From CADEDV01 sp964437415 (GTDB lineage Bacteria; Bacteroidota; Bacteroidia; Chitinophagales; Chitinophagaceae): a DNA stretch of 64,000 bases. Within the stretch, counting starts at the first letter, position 1. The number at the start of each line of letters is the position of its first letter. Where the stretch lies: NCBI GenBank assembly GCA_964437415.1, contig CAYTGN010000020.1:1-64000 (forward strand). Direction: 5' to 3'. The notes beneath the pieces were generated by a model, which searched no databases, was not told the DNA's origin, and saw nothing but the letters and a program-made list of their open reading frames with translations. Of this stretch, positions 26,041 to 34,817 are shown in pieces. The translations under genes and the position numbers were made by a program.

Positions 26041-27645
26041 TTATTGTTTGATCAGTTTATCGGTCCATTGTTCGTTTTGGCTGGCAAACCGTATCATATA
26101 CATACCATTTACAAGACCCGCAGTGCTGATACTGTTCATACCATTTACAAGCTGCCCTTTGGCTACCACTCTTCCGTTCATATCGAAAAGCTGGTAGTTG
26201 AAATGGCTGGGGCTGCTTACCATAATATCACTGCTTCGGATAAGATTGCCCATCAATTGGGGTCTTGGAGTGGCGCCGGTTTGTTTCAATGTCACTACGT
26301 TCGAGTAATGATGCTGGCCATTGTTCAATGTCACACTTAAACGGTATTGTGCACTTGTAATTGTGTTGGGGCGATAAATATATGAGCGGCTGTCAACACT
26401 GGTTTCGGTCAGTGCATCAAAGTTTCTTCCATCGGTTGATATCTCCAACACCTGTTTGGTGACGGGTTCATCAGCAATGATCTCCCAGTTGAGTTTATGT
26501 TTATCTCCTGATAAACTGCCGTTCAATTGTAATTTATGAAGGGGGAGAGTGCCGCCGCCTGCAGTGAACCTGCCCTGTAGCGAGTATGAGCCGAGGCTTG
26601 CATATTCAGGCGCATACAGGTTGCCTTTGCCCTCTATGCGCAGGTAGTAAGTGCCTGCGGTAAGATTGCTGTCAATAACAGAGCTTAGTAACGTTCCGGG
26701 ATTATACACACTCAATAATGCCTCGGAATTATCATACAAACTCACTTGCATATCGAGGTTAGAACCTGAGTTGCCTGTGCCTACATTATATGGAATAGCA
26801 TTGAGTTCAAAACGTCCGTCGGCAGGCATGATGAAGCGGATCAGGTCCTGGTCTGCGCTTCTTTCCACTACGCCATCTATTGTAAACTGGTTGCTGGAAA
26901 AATTAGCTAAGGTCGCATCTGCATAAGTATTGCTGTGGTCATCGGTGCGGTATCCAAAACCATTGCCGGCAGCGGTGATCACATCGAGGTCACTTTGAAT
27001 GTTGTTGCAACCACCTGAGTTGGGGCCATTATGCCAGAGGGTAAAGTTCCGGTAATAGCCAACACCCATGATAGGAGCCCAGCCAATTTCACCTGAACCG
27101 GTGCCCTGGTGATAGTCAGATATTTTTACGCAGTTGGCATCATAATTTGCCTGGTGATACAATCCTAATGTATGACCTGCTTCATGTGAAGCGGCTTCTG
27201 CAATATTCTTCGCATTGTAATTCAGCAATGCAGAGAATACAAAACAGGGAGTGTTGTCACCCCATTTGAATGAGTTTACAAAAGCCACACCACCTGCGCT
27301 GCCGTACCAACTGGAAGAAACGGTAAGGATCACTCTCATTCGCTGGTTGGCGGGGGCGGCATCATACTTTGACTCATCAGTGGTCACATTGATGTTGAAG
27401 GGGCGGTAGTCTTCAGCTACCCGGTTGAACACTTGTAATACTTTGGTTTCATCCAGGCCTGAAGGATCGCAAACAATAGGACCATTATAGTTCCAGCTTG
27501 TTCCGTTTACAGTATGCCCGTCAAAATCCAGTAAGATAACGGCAGATGCAGAAGGATAGCTGCTCATCACCGGTGTTTGTGCATCAGCAACCAAACCTGT
27601 GGCGGTTAGCAGCACAGCAAGCGCTGATTGGAATAGGTTTTTCAT
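26041..27645 (-). CDS. Secreted zinc metalloprotease with T9SS sorting domain
   Basis: 534 residues. Signal peptide MKNLFQSALAVLLTATGLVADA is followed by a metzincin-like protease domain with the full zinc motif HEAGHTLGLYH near residue 154 (HExxHxxGxxH). Upstream strands (AVILLDFDGHTVNGT, NINVTTDESKYD, RMRVILTVSS) fit the reprolysin-like group. At about 250-360 a pre-peptidase C-terminal (PPC) beta domain is likely, with DLIRFIMPADGRFEL, SNLDMQVSLYD and AGTYYLRIEGKG. A fibronectin-like stretch and a final ~75-residue T9SS type A sorting domain (YQLFDMNGRVVAKGQL, GMYMIRFASQ) complete it. It should be exported to or beyond the cell surface; substrate unknown. Confidence 0.9.
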   Translation of the reverse strand: MKNLFQSALAVLLTATGLVADAQTPVMSSYPSASAVILLDFDGHTVNGTSWNYNGPIVCDPSGLDETKVLQVFNRVAEDYRPFNINVTTDESKYDAAPANQRMRVILTVSSSWYGSAGGVAFVNSFKWGDNTPCFVFSALLNYNAKNIAEAASHEAGHTLGLYHQANYDANCVKISDYHQGTGSGEIGWAPIMGVGYYRNFTLWHNGPNSGGCNNIQSDLDVITAAGNGFGYRTDDHSNTYADATLANFSSNQFTIDGVVERSADQDLIRFIMPADGRFELNAIPYNVGTGNSGSNLDMQVSLYDNSEALLSVYNPGTLLSSVIDSNLTAGTYYLRIEGKGNLYAPEYASLGSYSLQGRFTAGGGTLPLHKLQLNGSLSGDKHKLNWEIIADEPVTKQVLEISTDGRNFDALTETSVDSRSYIYRPNTITSAQYRLSVTLNNGQHHYSNVVTLKQTGATPRPQLMGNLIRSSDIMVSSPSHFNYQLFDMNGRVVAKGQLVNGMNSISTAGLVNGMYMIRFASQNEQWTDKLIKQ

Positions 27646-27707
27646 AACAAGGCGGATTTTAAATTTTTTCGATAGGTACAGGAGGATACGGATGAAAAAC
27701 GGGTCAG

Positions 27708-28181
27708 TTATTCATTGATCAGGTCGTAAAATTTTCTTTTGATAAAATAATATTGGCCATTTTCTGATTGAAGTTCAAACAAGTCGCCATGCTGTAAACT
27801 GATGATGCGGCCAATAAAGGAAGTGTTCCCATCCGGGTTCACCACTTCAGTGACTGTGAGGCTGGCGCCGCTGAAATTGCCGGAACGAATCACCACACTG
27901 CTGTTCTTGTTGTTGCGGGTAGCCGTTGAAACGATCCTGCCGTTGAAGAATTCTGTTTTTTGATTTCCGGCCAGCCGAACCTGCACATCTTTTCCCATAT
28001 CATTATTCAATAGTGATTTCAGGTAAGAGGCTTCTACAGGTATCTTGTCGGGAAGATCGGCAAAGAGCAGGGGCTTGTTATAATCCGGCTCGTTGATCGG
28101 GATCGGCTTTTCCTGGGCTGATGCCGTTGCACACATAAGGAGTAATGACAGGCCAATGCCTGCAAGTCTTAGGTTTTTCAT
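27708..28181 (-). CDS. Secreted hypothetical protein (157 aa)
   Basis: Not assigned to a known family. Signal peptide MKNLRLAGIGLSLLLMCATASAQ is followed by about 135 residues of predicted beta structure (VQVRLAGNQKTEFFNGRIVS, SVVIRSGNFSGASLTVTEV, FIGRIISLQHGDLFELQSEN). It lies 62 bp upstream of the metalloprotease gene on the same strand, so the two may be expressed together; one possibility is a proregion-like or inhibitor partner, which is only suggested by proximity. No T9SS C-terminal domain is present. Confidence 0.75.
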   Translation of the reverse strand: MKNLRLAGIGLSLLLMCATASAQEKPIPINEPDYNKPLLFADLPDKIPVEASYLKSLLNNDMGKDVQVRLAGNQKTEFFNGRIVSTATRNNKNSSVVIRSGNFSGASLTVTEVVNPDGNTSFIGRIISLQHGDLFELQSENGQYYFIKRKFYDLINE

Positions 28182-28382
28182 TATTGGATTATTTAAAAAA
28201 GTTAATAAATAACTTTTCAGCAGACGATTTTCGCTTCTGCAGTTTTCAGGGGGGACGGTGATGCAAGTTTTGCAAAAGTTTTAAAGAGATGCAAGAAAGA
28301 AGAAAGGATTTTCTTTTAAATAAAGCGGTTGTACTTGGAGCTGATAGTAAAGTTCCGAAAACTGGAATAGATGAAATACTTT

Positions 28383-28748
28383 TTAGTATTGGTTTGTACT
28401 TAGCATCACCAGGGTGCAGGCATCTTTGGTTGCGATCCCTTTTTGACTGGCCAGTTCTTCCAGTTCATCGTTTTCAGCACCGGGGTTGAAGATGATGCGT
28501 TTTGGTTGCAGGGAAAGAATATAATCATAGTATTCCTGCTGGTGTGCCGGGCTCAGGTAGAGGGTCACGGTGTCAATATCATTGTGTTGTTTTTTTTCTG
28601 TATCCACTGTCACATCGGCTACTACGGTGTGTTTGCGGCCAATGGCCACCACGGGATGATCATTTTTCCTCAGCCGGTGAACGGCGAGGTAGCTATAGCG
28701 GGAGGGATTGTCAGAAGCGCCGAGAACGAGGGTTTTCTTTTGAGCCAT
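28383..28748 (-). CDS. CoA-binding domain protein (YccU-like)
   Basis: 121 residues forming a single Rossmann-type CoA-binding domain: the nucleotide-binding start TLVLGASDNPSRYSYLAV with the family pattern G-A-S-x-x-P-x-R-x-S, a strand with HPVVAIGRK, DTVTLYLSPAHQQEYYDYI and RIIFNPGAEND. Such stand-alone proteins bind CoA in vitro but have no firm role. It is on the minus strand downstream of two membrane proteins, separated by 74 bp. Confidence 0.85.
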   Translation of the reverse strand: MAQKKTLVLGASDNPSRYSYLAVHRLRKNDHPVVAIGRKHTVVADVTVDTEKKQHNDIDTVTLYLSPAHQQEYYDYILSLQPKRIIFNPGAENDELEELASQKGIATKDACTLVMLSTNQY

Positions 28749-28822
28749 ATTGTAAATTTAGCATGATGGTTGAAATAATATTTTACTTCTTCATAATAAT
28801 ACGATTGCCCGGGGGATACTTA

Positions 28823-29194
28823 TTATTTTATTTCATTTAACGGCCTGCCGGGCAATTGTCTTAGTTCATTAACACAGATAGCGGTATAAATAATGGCCAT
28901 AGCCGGTGCGGCAAATAGCATGATATAGAAAATAAAAAGGGGAATGTTTATCAGAAAACCGAAACACCCTGCGGCTATAATGATGAAAGTGACCCAATGA
29001 TACACTTTCCGGATACTTTTTTTCTTTGTGAACCATCCCATAAACGAATGAACCAGCATGCTGATAACCTGCCACCCGCCAACTATAAAATAAGCCGTAA
29101 ACAAGATACCTGTGTCATAATAAGAGTAATACAGGGTAAAGCCAATAACCAGGGTTATGCTAATAGCTATGTCAACCTGTTTAAAGAGTTTCAT
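28823..29194 (-). CDS. Four-helix membrane protein, paralogue of the neighbouring gene
   Basis: 123 residues with four predicted transmembrane helices (about 8-26, 30-50, 64-83 and 85-107). The arrangement and spacing, including W/L-QVISMLVHSFMG after helix 2 and KVYHWVTFIIIAAGCFGF in helix 3, match the next gene (29265-29654: LQIISLVIHFTRG and KLHLAATGLVFIAIIIGF), so the two appear to be diverged duplicates. No known family could be named. It is the third gene of a unit with a GbsR-type regulator. Confidence 0.75.
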   Translation of the reverse strand: MKLFKQVDIAISITLVIGFTLYYSYYDTGILFTAYFIVGGWQVISMLVHSFMGWFTKKKSIRKVYHWVTFIIIAAGCFGFLINIPLFIFYIMLFAAPAMAIIYTAICVNELRQLPGRPLNEIK

Positions 29195-29264
29195 TAATTT
29201 AGTAGTTGATTTTTCACAACAAATGAAGATATAGTCTGAAAGTAAAGAAGGGGGGCGGCTTCAT

Positions 29265-29654
29265 TTACTTTTCGCTTTTCATCCGCCACCACTCGATCCA
29301 GGTGATAACCGTATAGAACAGGATCACCAGCACAGCGAAAGCCCCGGCCCACATGATGGTTCCAAGCCCTTCCATATCATATTTATCACGGGAATTTTCA
29401 TCCTGGAGAAATCCAATAATGATGGCTATAAAAACCAGCCCGGTAGCTGCGAGGTGAAGCTTGCGCAGCAATGTTGCTTTCCAGGGTTGGGGGCCTCTTG
29501 TAAAATGAATGACAAGACTGATGATCTGCAGCAATCCCAGCCCGATCAAAAACGATCCGGGGCTCAAGGATTCTGCTTCTGCAATAAACCCGGCGGCAAG
29601 AATAAGGACCAGCGCAGTTTGTACAAGGGCATCAAAAGTTTTGTATCCTTTCAT
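29265..29654 (-). CDS. Four-helix membrane protein, regulator-linked
   Basis: 129 residues with four predicted helices (about 10-27, 33-51, 66-84 and 100-120). It starts 5 bp after the stop of the GbsR-type regulator gene, so the two are certainly one transcript and probably translationally coupled. It resembles the following 123-residue protein in size, topology and the (I/V)IS-(L/M)-VIH(F/S) motif after helix 2. Function unknown; with a regulator of this class, a role in membrane or osmotic stress is conceivable but untested. Confidence 0.78.
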   Translation of the reverse strand: MKGYKTFDALVQTALVLILAAGFIAEAESLSPGSFLIGLGLLQIISLVIHFTRGPQPWKATLLRKLHLAATGLVFIAIIIGFLQDENSRDKYDMEGLGTIMWAGAFAVLVILFYTVITWIEWWRMKSEK

Positions 29655-29659
29655 GTTGG

Positions 29660-30166
29660 TTATTTAAAAAGTTTCAGCAGGTTTCCCACAAACCAGTTCT
29701 CTTCGGCTTTGATCATGGCGTCGAGGGTTTTATCGGCCTGCTTGCCCAGTTTTTTAATACTGCTGACCGTGTCCACAAAAGTCTTCACCTGCTTATCTCT
29801 TTTATCCCCTTCCACTGCTTCCAGTTTATCCAGCAATTGCAGCATAGGTTCCAGCTCTCTTTTCTTTCTTTCCTTTACGATCTGTTTCACCACTTTCCAG
29901 ATGTCTTTTTCAGCGGTAAAATATTCCTTGCGTTCACCGGGTAGCAGCACCCTTTCCACCAGGCCCCAGTTGATCAGTTCCCGGATATTCATATTCGTGT
30001 TGCCGCGGCTGATATTCAGTTCTTCCATGATGTCGTCCTGGGTAAGGGGATCGGGGCTCACCAGTAATAAGGCATGTATCTGCGCCATGGTGCGGTTGAT
30101 GCCCCAATGAGTGCCAAAGGCGCCCCAACTGCTGATAAACTGTTGCTTTGCTTCTGTGAGTTTCAT
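29660..30166 (-). CDS. GbsR/MarR-family transcriptional regulator
   Basis: 168 residues. The winged-helix domain (about 15-90) shows GAFGTHWGINRTMAQIHALL, DPLTQDDIMEELNISRGNTN (recognition helix SRGNTNMNIREL) and GLVERVLLPGERKEYFTAEKD, the pattern of the GbsR group related to MarR and ArsR. The C-terminal 80 residues are helical and likely dimerise. GbsR-type proteins in Bacillus repress choline/glycine-betaine genes; no such genes are here. It heads a unit with two four-helix membrane proteins and has a 20-bp palindrome 29 bp upstream, consistent with self-regulation. Confidence 0.85.
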   Translation of the reverse strand: MKLTEAKQQFISSWGAFGTHWGINRTMAQIHALLLVSPDPLTQDDIMEELNISRGNTNMNIRELINWGLVERVLLPGERKEYFTAEKDIWKVVKQIVKERKKRELEPMLQLLDKLEAVEGDKRDKQVKTFVDTVSSIKKLGKQADKTLDAMIKAEENWFVGNLLKLFK

Positions 30167-30194
30167 GCACCAAAGCTACAATCCTGTTTCCGAA

Positions 30195-30214
30195 TTTTCA
30201 AAATTTATTGAAAA
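30195..30214 (-). promoter_or_regulatory. Candidate operator palindrome before the GbsR-type gene
   Basis: TTTTCAA, 6 bp, TTGAAAA forms a perfect 20-bp palindrome, and a further TTTTGAAA half-site lies 4 bp farther upstream (30219-30226). It sits 29 bp before the regulator ATG, where a promoter would be expected. Confidence 0.5.
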
Positions 30215-30257
30215 TATATTTTGAAAGAAAGGGGAAGCCTGAGCCTCCCTTTTCCTT

Positions 30258-31790
30258 TTATTTCTTTTTCACTTCCTCTGCTTCCACATCCACCGCTGCT
30301 TCATCTTTCTTCTTACCGAGGTAAGTGGGCAGATCCATTCCAGCCATGTCAAAAATATCTTTCAGTGGCGGCACAGCTTTGTATAAGCCGCTCATGAAAT
30401 TGGCAGTGCCGCTTTTGCCGTCAGCTTGTCCGCCGCCATCCCAAACGGTCACTTTATCTATCCTGATATTCTTGATAGCTTCTGATTGCAGTTTCACTAA
30501 TTCAGGCAGTTTATCAGCAATCAACAGCAATACTGCATCTTTGGAATTATTACCGGCAGCTTTCACAATGCGTTCCAGGCCTTCGGCCTGCTTGGTGAGC
30601 ATTTCATACACACCTCTTGCTTCGGCTTCTAATTTGGCAAAGATGGCATCGGCCTCTCCCTTTGCTTTTTCTCTTAACTGTTCGGCATCGGCCTGTGCCT
30701 CAATAATCAATTTTTGTTTTTGAATATCAGCCGCAACAACAATTGTTGCGTTTTGCGTGGCACGGTCTCTTTCTGCACGGGCATTCTCAGCTTTCTGTTC
30801 GGCGAGATAAGCTTCCTCCAGTGCTTTTGCTGCCTGCACCTTTTCGGCGGCGATGGCTTTTTTCAATGCTTCCGCTTCTCTTTCCCTTCTTGCAGCATCA
30901 GAATTGGCAATTTCAATTTTTGAAAGATTTTCACCTTGCACGGCAATAGCATTTGCTTCAGCCATTTTCACCCTTGTGTCTCGTTCTGCTTCAGCTTTCC
31001 CGATATTTTCATCCCGGTCGGCACCAGCAATGCGAACTTCCTTGTCCTTATTGGCCAACGCCACTTCGGTATCCCTGTCACGCAGCATCTCAGCCACCCG
31101 TATGTCTCTTTCTCTTTCAGCATCTGTTTTGCCAATGTCCCCGGTACGTTCCTGTTCAGCCACCCTCACCTTGGCTTCGTTGATCGCTTTCGCCGCTGCT
31201 TCTTTACCTAACGCATCAATATAACCGCTTTCATCTTTGATGTCGGTTACATTCACGTTGATCATTTTCAGCCCGATCTTGTTCAGCTCCGCTTCCACAT
31301 TGGAGGCAATATTGGCCAGGAATTTATCCCGGTTATTATTGATCTCTTCAATGTCCATCATCGCCACAACAAGACGCATCTGCCCGAGGATAATATCTTT
31401 TGCGAGGTCATGAATGGCAGGCCGCTGCATCCCCAGCAATCGTTCCGCTGCATTCTGCATCACCGAAGGCTCGGTAGAAACACCGACTGTAAAACGTGAA
31501 GGCACATCCACCCGGATGTTTTGCTTACTCAGGGCACTGGTGAGATTTACTTCAAGGGAAATGGGGGTGAGATCAAGAAAAGAATAATCCTGGAAAATGG
31601 GCCAGATAAAAGCGGCGCCTCCATGAATACATTTTGCAGTGTGGGCACCTTCTGATCCTTTACCTACTTTGCCATACACTACCAATATCCTGTCTGAAGG
31701 GCAGCGTTTGTAACGCCGCACCATCGAATAAACAAGAATAAAGAAGAAAAATATCGCTACCGCAATAACTAATAATAAATTCTCAGCCAT
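30258..31790 (-). CDS. Flotillin-family (SPFH) membrane-scaffold protein, YqiK-like
   Basis: 510 residues. An N-terminal hydrophobic helix (LLLVIAVAIFFFFILVYS) anchors an SPFH/Band-7 domain (about 30-200: ISLEVNLTSALSKQNIRVDV, RLLGMQRPAIHDLAKDIILG). A long Ala/Glu/Arg-rich coiled coil (about 200-420) with periodic RDxE(V/I) and EAERD blocks follows, then a C-terminal segment (KAAGNNSKDAVLLLIADKLP). This is the flotillin layout; such proteins form membrane microdomain scaffolds. It lies 20 bp downstream of an NfeD-like gene on the same strand, the standard flotillin/NfeD pairing. Confidence 0.93.
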   Translation of the reverse strand: MAENLLLVIAVAIFFFFILVYSMVRRYKRCPSDRILVVYGKVGKGSEGAHTAKCIHGGAAFIWPIFQDYSFLDLTPISLEVNLTSALSKQNIRVDVPSRFTVGVSTEPSVMQNAAERLLGMQRPAIHDLAKDIILGQMRLVVAMMDIEEINNNRDKFLANIASNVEAELNKIGLKMINVNVTDIKDESGYIDALGKEAAAKAINEAKVRVAEQERTGDIGKTDAERERDIRVAEMLRDRDTEVALANKDKEVRIAGADRDENIGKAEAERDTRVKMAEANAIAVQGENLSKIEIANSDAARREREAEALKKAIAAEKVQAAKALEEAYLAEQKAENARAERDRATQNATIVVAADIQKQKLIIEAQADAEQLREKAKGEADAIFAKLEAEARGVYEMLTKQAEGLERIVKAAGNNSKDAVLLLIADKLPELVKLQSEAIKNIRIDKVTVWDGGGQADGKSGTANFMSGLYKAVPPLKDIFDMAGMDLPTYLGKKKDEAAVDVEAEEVKKK

Positions 31791-31810
31791 GGTTTATAAA
31801 GTTATGTTGA

Positions 31811-32404
31811 TTAAGAAAGTTTGGAGGTAACAAGCAGGACACTGTCATTTATCACTTCAACCACTTTTACTAATTTGCCGGTGGTGATTTGTTCTTCATC
31901 ATCGGTGATGGCCTGCAGTTCATGCAACGATCCCTGCACTTTTATATGCACTTTACCAAAACCGGCCCTGCCGGCGGGAACAAAAAGATATGTCTCAGCA
32001 ATAAGACCCACCGCATTTTTCAGTTGTAGTGTACCGCTTTGTTTCAGTTTGCTCATGCTTCTGAAAAGAAAAGCCATGATGAGCACTACCACCGAACCTG
32101 CCAGCACAGCAATGACGATTGTAAGCCCTTTGCCCATTCCACCTTTGATGCAGGCAATACCCGTCCATCCGAAAATGGTGAAAAAAGCGATCATGTTTTT
32201 GATGGTGAAGAACTGGTGGCCTATGCCATCATCGCCGCTGATGTATTCATCGGCATCACCCATTGAAGTATCGCCATCGCCGGTGATGAATGAAAGGACA
32301 AGCTGTATCAGAAACAGCAAAGAAAAAAGCAGGGCAGCGGCCCAAAAAATTTTTTCAAATGATGTCATCGCCTGCCACCAGGAGGATAGATCCAGTAGTA
32401 TCAT
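31811..32404 (-). CDS. NfeD-like membrane protein partner of flotillin
   Basis: 197 residues. Three membrane helices are likely (about 17-38, 68-83 and 90-112), followed by a C-terminal OB-like beta domain (NAVGLIAETYLFVPAGRAGF, GKVHIKVQGSLHELQA, GKLVKVVEVINDSVLLV). This matches the NfeD/YuaF/YqiJ type that accompanies flotillin genes. It precedes the flotillin gene by 20 bp and is the first gene of the pair. An acidic loop (DGDTSMGDADEYISGDDG) sits between helices 1 and 2. Confidence 0.85.
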   Translation of the reverse strand: MILLDLSSWWQAMTSFEKIFWAAALLFSLLFLIQLVLSFITGDGDTSMGDADEYISGDDGIGHQFFTIKNMIAFFTIFGWTGIACIKGGMGKGLTIVIAVLAGSVVVLIMAFLFRSMSKLKQSGTLQLKNAVGLIAETYLFVPAGRAGFGKVHIKVQGSLHELQAITDDEEQITTGKLVKVVEVINDSVLLVTSKLS

Positions 32405-32535
32405 GGTCAGAGGTTGAGATTGGATACCGAATATAAGGAATCCGTGATATCTGCAGCTTTGTGCAGGTTAAATTTTGCTGATAAAAAATCCGGTAATACA
32501 ACTGAGCTAATTGCAGGTAATAAGTAACTTGCTGT

Positions 32536-34380
32536 ATGAAGAAACTTATTCTCCTTTTATTGCTTGCATCTTCCTGTTTAGCACATGCCCAGGTAAAACC
32601 ATTTCGCTTTGCTTTTCTTTCTGATACCCATATCGGCTCACCCAACGGCTCTGCAGAAGAAGACCTGCGCCGCACAGTGGCCGACATCAATGCCATGAAG
32701 GATATTGCTTTCGTGGTGCTGACAGGAGATATAACAGAGTTGGGTACCAATGAAGAACTCAAACTCACAAAGCAAATATTAGACAGCCTGAATGTGCCAT
32801 GGTATATCATCCCGGGAAATCATGACACTGGCTGGAGCGAAAGCGGCGGAGTGATGTTCACAACTGTTTTTGGGTATGATAAATTCAGCTTTGAATACAA
32901 TGGTATCCGTTTCCTCGGTTGTGCCTCGGGACCATATGTGAGGATGAGTGATGGTCATGTGCCGAGAGATGCAGTGAACTGGCTGGATAAGGAATTGAAG
33001 CAAGTGAAAAAAGATCAGCCGGTGATTTTCCTCAACCATTACCCGATTGATAACGGTCTTGACAACTGGTATGAGATCACTGATCGGCTGCGGAAACACA
33101 ACACATGGGCTATACTTTGCGGCCATGGCCATGCCAACAAGTCTATGAATTTTGAAGATATTCCCGGTGTGATGGGTCGTTCAAACCTGCGGGCAAGGGA
33201 CAATGAAGGAGGATATAATCTTGTAGATGTACGAAGTGACTCCATTTTATTTACAGTGAGAAGGCCGGTGTCTGGCGATAAAAGAAAATGGACTGCTGTG
33301 AAAGTAGAAACAAGAACGTATGACCTGAACAAAAAATTCCCCAGGCCTGATTATTCCATAAATGAACAATACAGCCATGTCAAAAGAGTATGGGAATTTT
33401 CATCGGACGCCAATATTATTTCTACTCCTGCAATAGCTGCGGGGAAAGTGTTTGTTGGCAACCAAAATGGTGTGATGACCTGTTTTGATGAGAAAACCGG
33501 AAAATCATTATGGGCATACAAAACAGCGGGTTCTGTTTTTTCATCACCTGCTGTGGCAAAAGGATTGTTGCTCTTTGGTTCGGGTGACAATCATATTTAT
33601 GCCCTGAACAACAATACAGGAAAACAGGTCTGGAAATATAAAACCGGCGCCGCTGTGCTTGGTTCACCGGTAGTATCAGGCGATACGGTTTTTATCGGTG
33701 GTAGTGATCATTCGTTCCTGGCCATTAACATAAGTAATGGCAAGCTGATCTGGCAATTCAATGGTTTAAACGGACCGGTTGTAAGCACTCCATTATTATA
33801 TGAAGACAAAGTGATTTTCGGTGCATGGGACAGAAATCTCTACGCAATTAGCAGGAGCAAAGGGGAATTGTTTTGGAAATGGAACAACGGATCAACAGTC
33901 CGTAATTATTCGCCGGCATCCTGCATTCCTGTTGCTGCTGACGGTGTTGTGTATGTGGTAGCGCCGGATCGTTATATCTCTGCCATTGATGCAAAAGAAG
34001 GAAAAACATTGTGGCGCAATAATGATGCAACTGTCCGTGAATCCATCGGTATGTCTGCTGATGGTAAATGGGTGTATGGAAAAACAATGCAGGACACAAT
34101 CGTAGCTTATAAAACAAGCAGCGATAAACAATCAGCGGCATGGAAGATGCACTGTGGTTTTGGGTATGAACATGTGCCCTCGATGCTGATCGAAAAAGAT
34201 GGGCTTATTTTTTTTGGCACCAAAAGCGGGGTTGTTTATTGCATTGACCCGGCAACACAAAAGATTATCTGGGCACATAAAATAGACAACTCGATGGTGA
34301 ACACGGTGAGAGTCATTGATAAGCACACTGTGCTGGCAGCTACCATGGATGGAAAGTTAGTGATACTAAAAGCCTGGTAA
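32536..34380 (+). CDS. Secreted metallophosphoesterase fused to a PQQ-type beta-propeller
   Basis: 614 residues. Signal peptide MKKLILLLLLASSCLAHAQ, then a calcineurin-like phosphoesterase domain (about 25-270) with the metal motifs FLSDTHIGS, LTGDITELG, IPGNHDTGW, FLNHYPID and LCGHGHANKS. From about 280 to the end there are five to seven blades of PQQ-binding-like (YVTN/quinoprotein-type) repeats: GKSLWAYKTAGSVFSSPAV, GKQVWKYKTGAAVLGSPVV, GKLIWQFNGLNGPVVSTPLL and so on. The substrate is unknown; a periplasmic or exported enzyme is expected. It is divergent from the NfeD gene and convergent with a small membrane-protein gene whose stop is 2 bp away. Confidence 0.9.
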   Translation: MKKLILLLLLASSCLAHAQVKPFRFAFLSDTHIGSPNGSAEEDLRRTVADINAMKDIAFVVLTGDITELGTNEELKLTKQILDSLNVPWYIIPGNHDTGWSESGGVMFTTVFGYDKFSFEYNGIRFLGCASGPYVRMSDGHVPRDAVNWLDKELKQVKKDQPVIFLNHYPIDNGLDNWYEITDRLRKHNTWAILCGHGHANKSMNFEDIPGVMGRSNLRARDNEGGYNLVDVRSDSILFTVRRPVSGDKRKWTAVKVETRTYDLNKKFPRPDYSINEQYSHVKRVWEFSSDANIISTPAIAAGKVFVGNQNGVMTCFDEKTGKSLWAYKTAGSVFSSPAVAKGLLLFGSGDNHIYALNNNTGKQVWKYKTGAAVLGSPVVSGDTVFIGGSDHSFLAINISNGKLIWQFNGLNGPVVSTPLLYEDKVIFGAWDRNLYAISRSKGELFWKWNNGSTVRNYSPASCIPVAADGVVYVVAPDRYISAIDAKEGKTLWRNNDATVRESIGMSADGKWVYGKTMQDTIVAYKTSSDKQSAAWKMHCGFGYEHVPSMLIEKDGLIFFGTKSGVVYCIDPATQKIIWAHKIDNSMVNTVRVIDKHTVLAATMDGKLVILKAW

Positions 34381-34382
34381 GG

Positions 34383-34613
34383 TCAGAAAATATCTTTTTG
34401 CGGGGTTCTTCTTTCCGCAGGCATTCTTGAAGAAAGCCATTCCACTAAGGATGTGATAACAGCAATACCTGTGCTGATGAAACCTGTTTTGAGGAAAACG
34501 CTGATATGTGGTATATCCAGTATATACATCAGCAAACTGAACAGCAGGAAACTGACACCGGTGACAATAAAGAAAATTGTCCACGAAAAACGATTGGCCT
34601 CTCTTTCTTCCAT
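34383..34613 (-). CDS. Small membrane protein, unknown function
   Basis: 76 residues, not recognised. After a short charged start (MEEREANRF) there are two predicted helices (SWTIFFIVTGVSFLLFSLL and about 43-60), then a basic tail (RMPAERRTPQKDIF). ATG at 34613 is preferred over an upstream extension that lacks hydrophobic or charged logic. It ends 2 bp from the convergent phosphoesterase stop and stands alone on its strand. Confidence 0.6.
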   Translation of the reverse strand: MEEREANRFSWTIFFIVTGVSFLLFSLLMYILDIPHISVFLKTGFISTGIAVITSLVEWLSSRMPAERRTPQKDIF

Positions 34614-34767
34614 ATTCAAGTTATCAGGTGTTACAATTATAACTTCAAAAAGGCATTTGTATTGCACAGTTTGTGGTAATTGTTGATTTTTAAGTCAATA
34701 CACTTATCCAGTTTATTGACTTTTCTACACAGCACAATAATGCTGCCATAGCCGTTTGCCGGAACAA

Positions 34768-34793
34768 AAAAGGCTGCCGGAAGGCAACCTTTT
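34768..34793 (-). terminator. Rho-independent terminator after pyruvate dehydrogenase E2 gene
   Basis: AAAAGGCTGCC (34768-34778) and GGCAACCTTTT (34783-34793) form a stem with one C/A mismatch around a GGAA tetraloop, followed on the minus strand by a T6 run. It lies 25 bp beyond the E2 stop. Confidence 0.8.
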
Positions 34794-34817
34794 GATAAAA
34801 TAGCGTTGTAAAAATAC

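Noticed and set aside
28289..28489. Short + strand frame (66 codons) in the 28.2-28.5 kb gap
   Set aside because: It overlaps the CoA-binding gene in antisense and its composition is not protein-like; the 201-bp gap at 28182-28382 holds nothing I can support.
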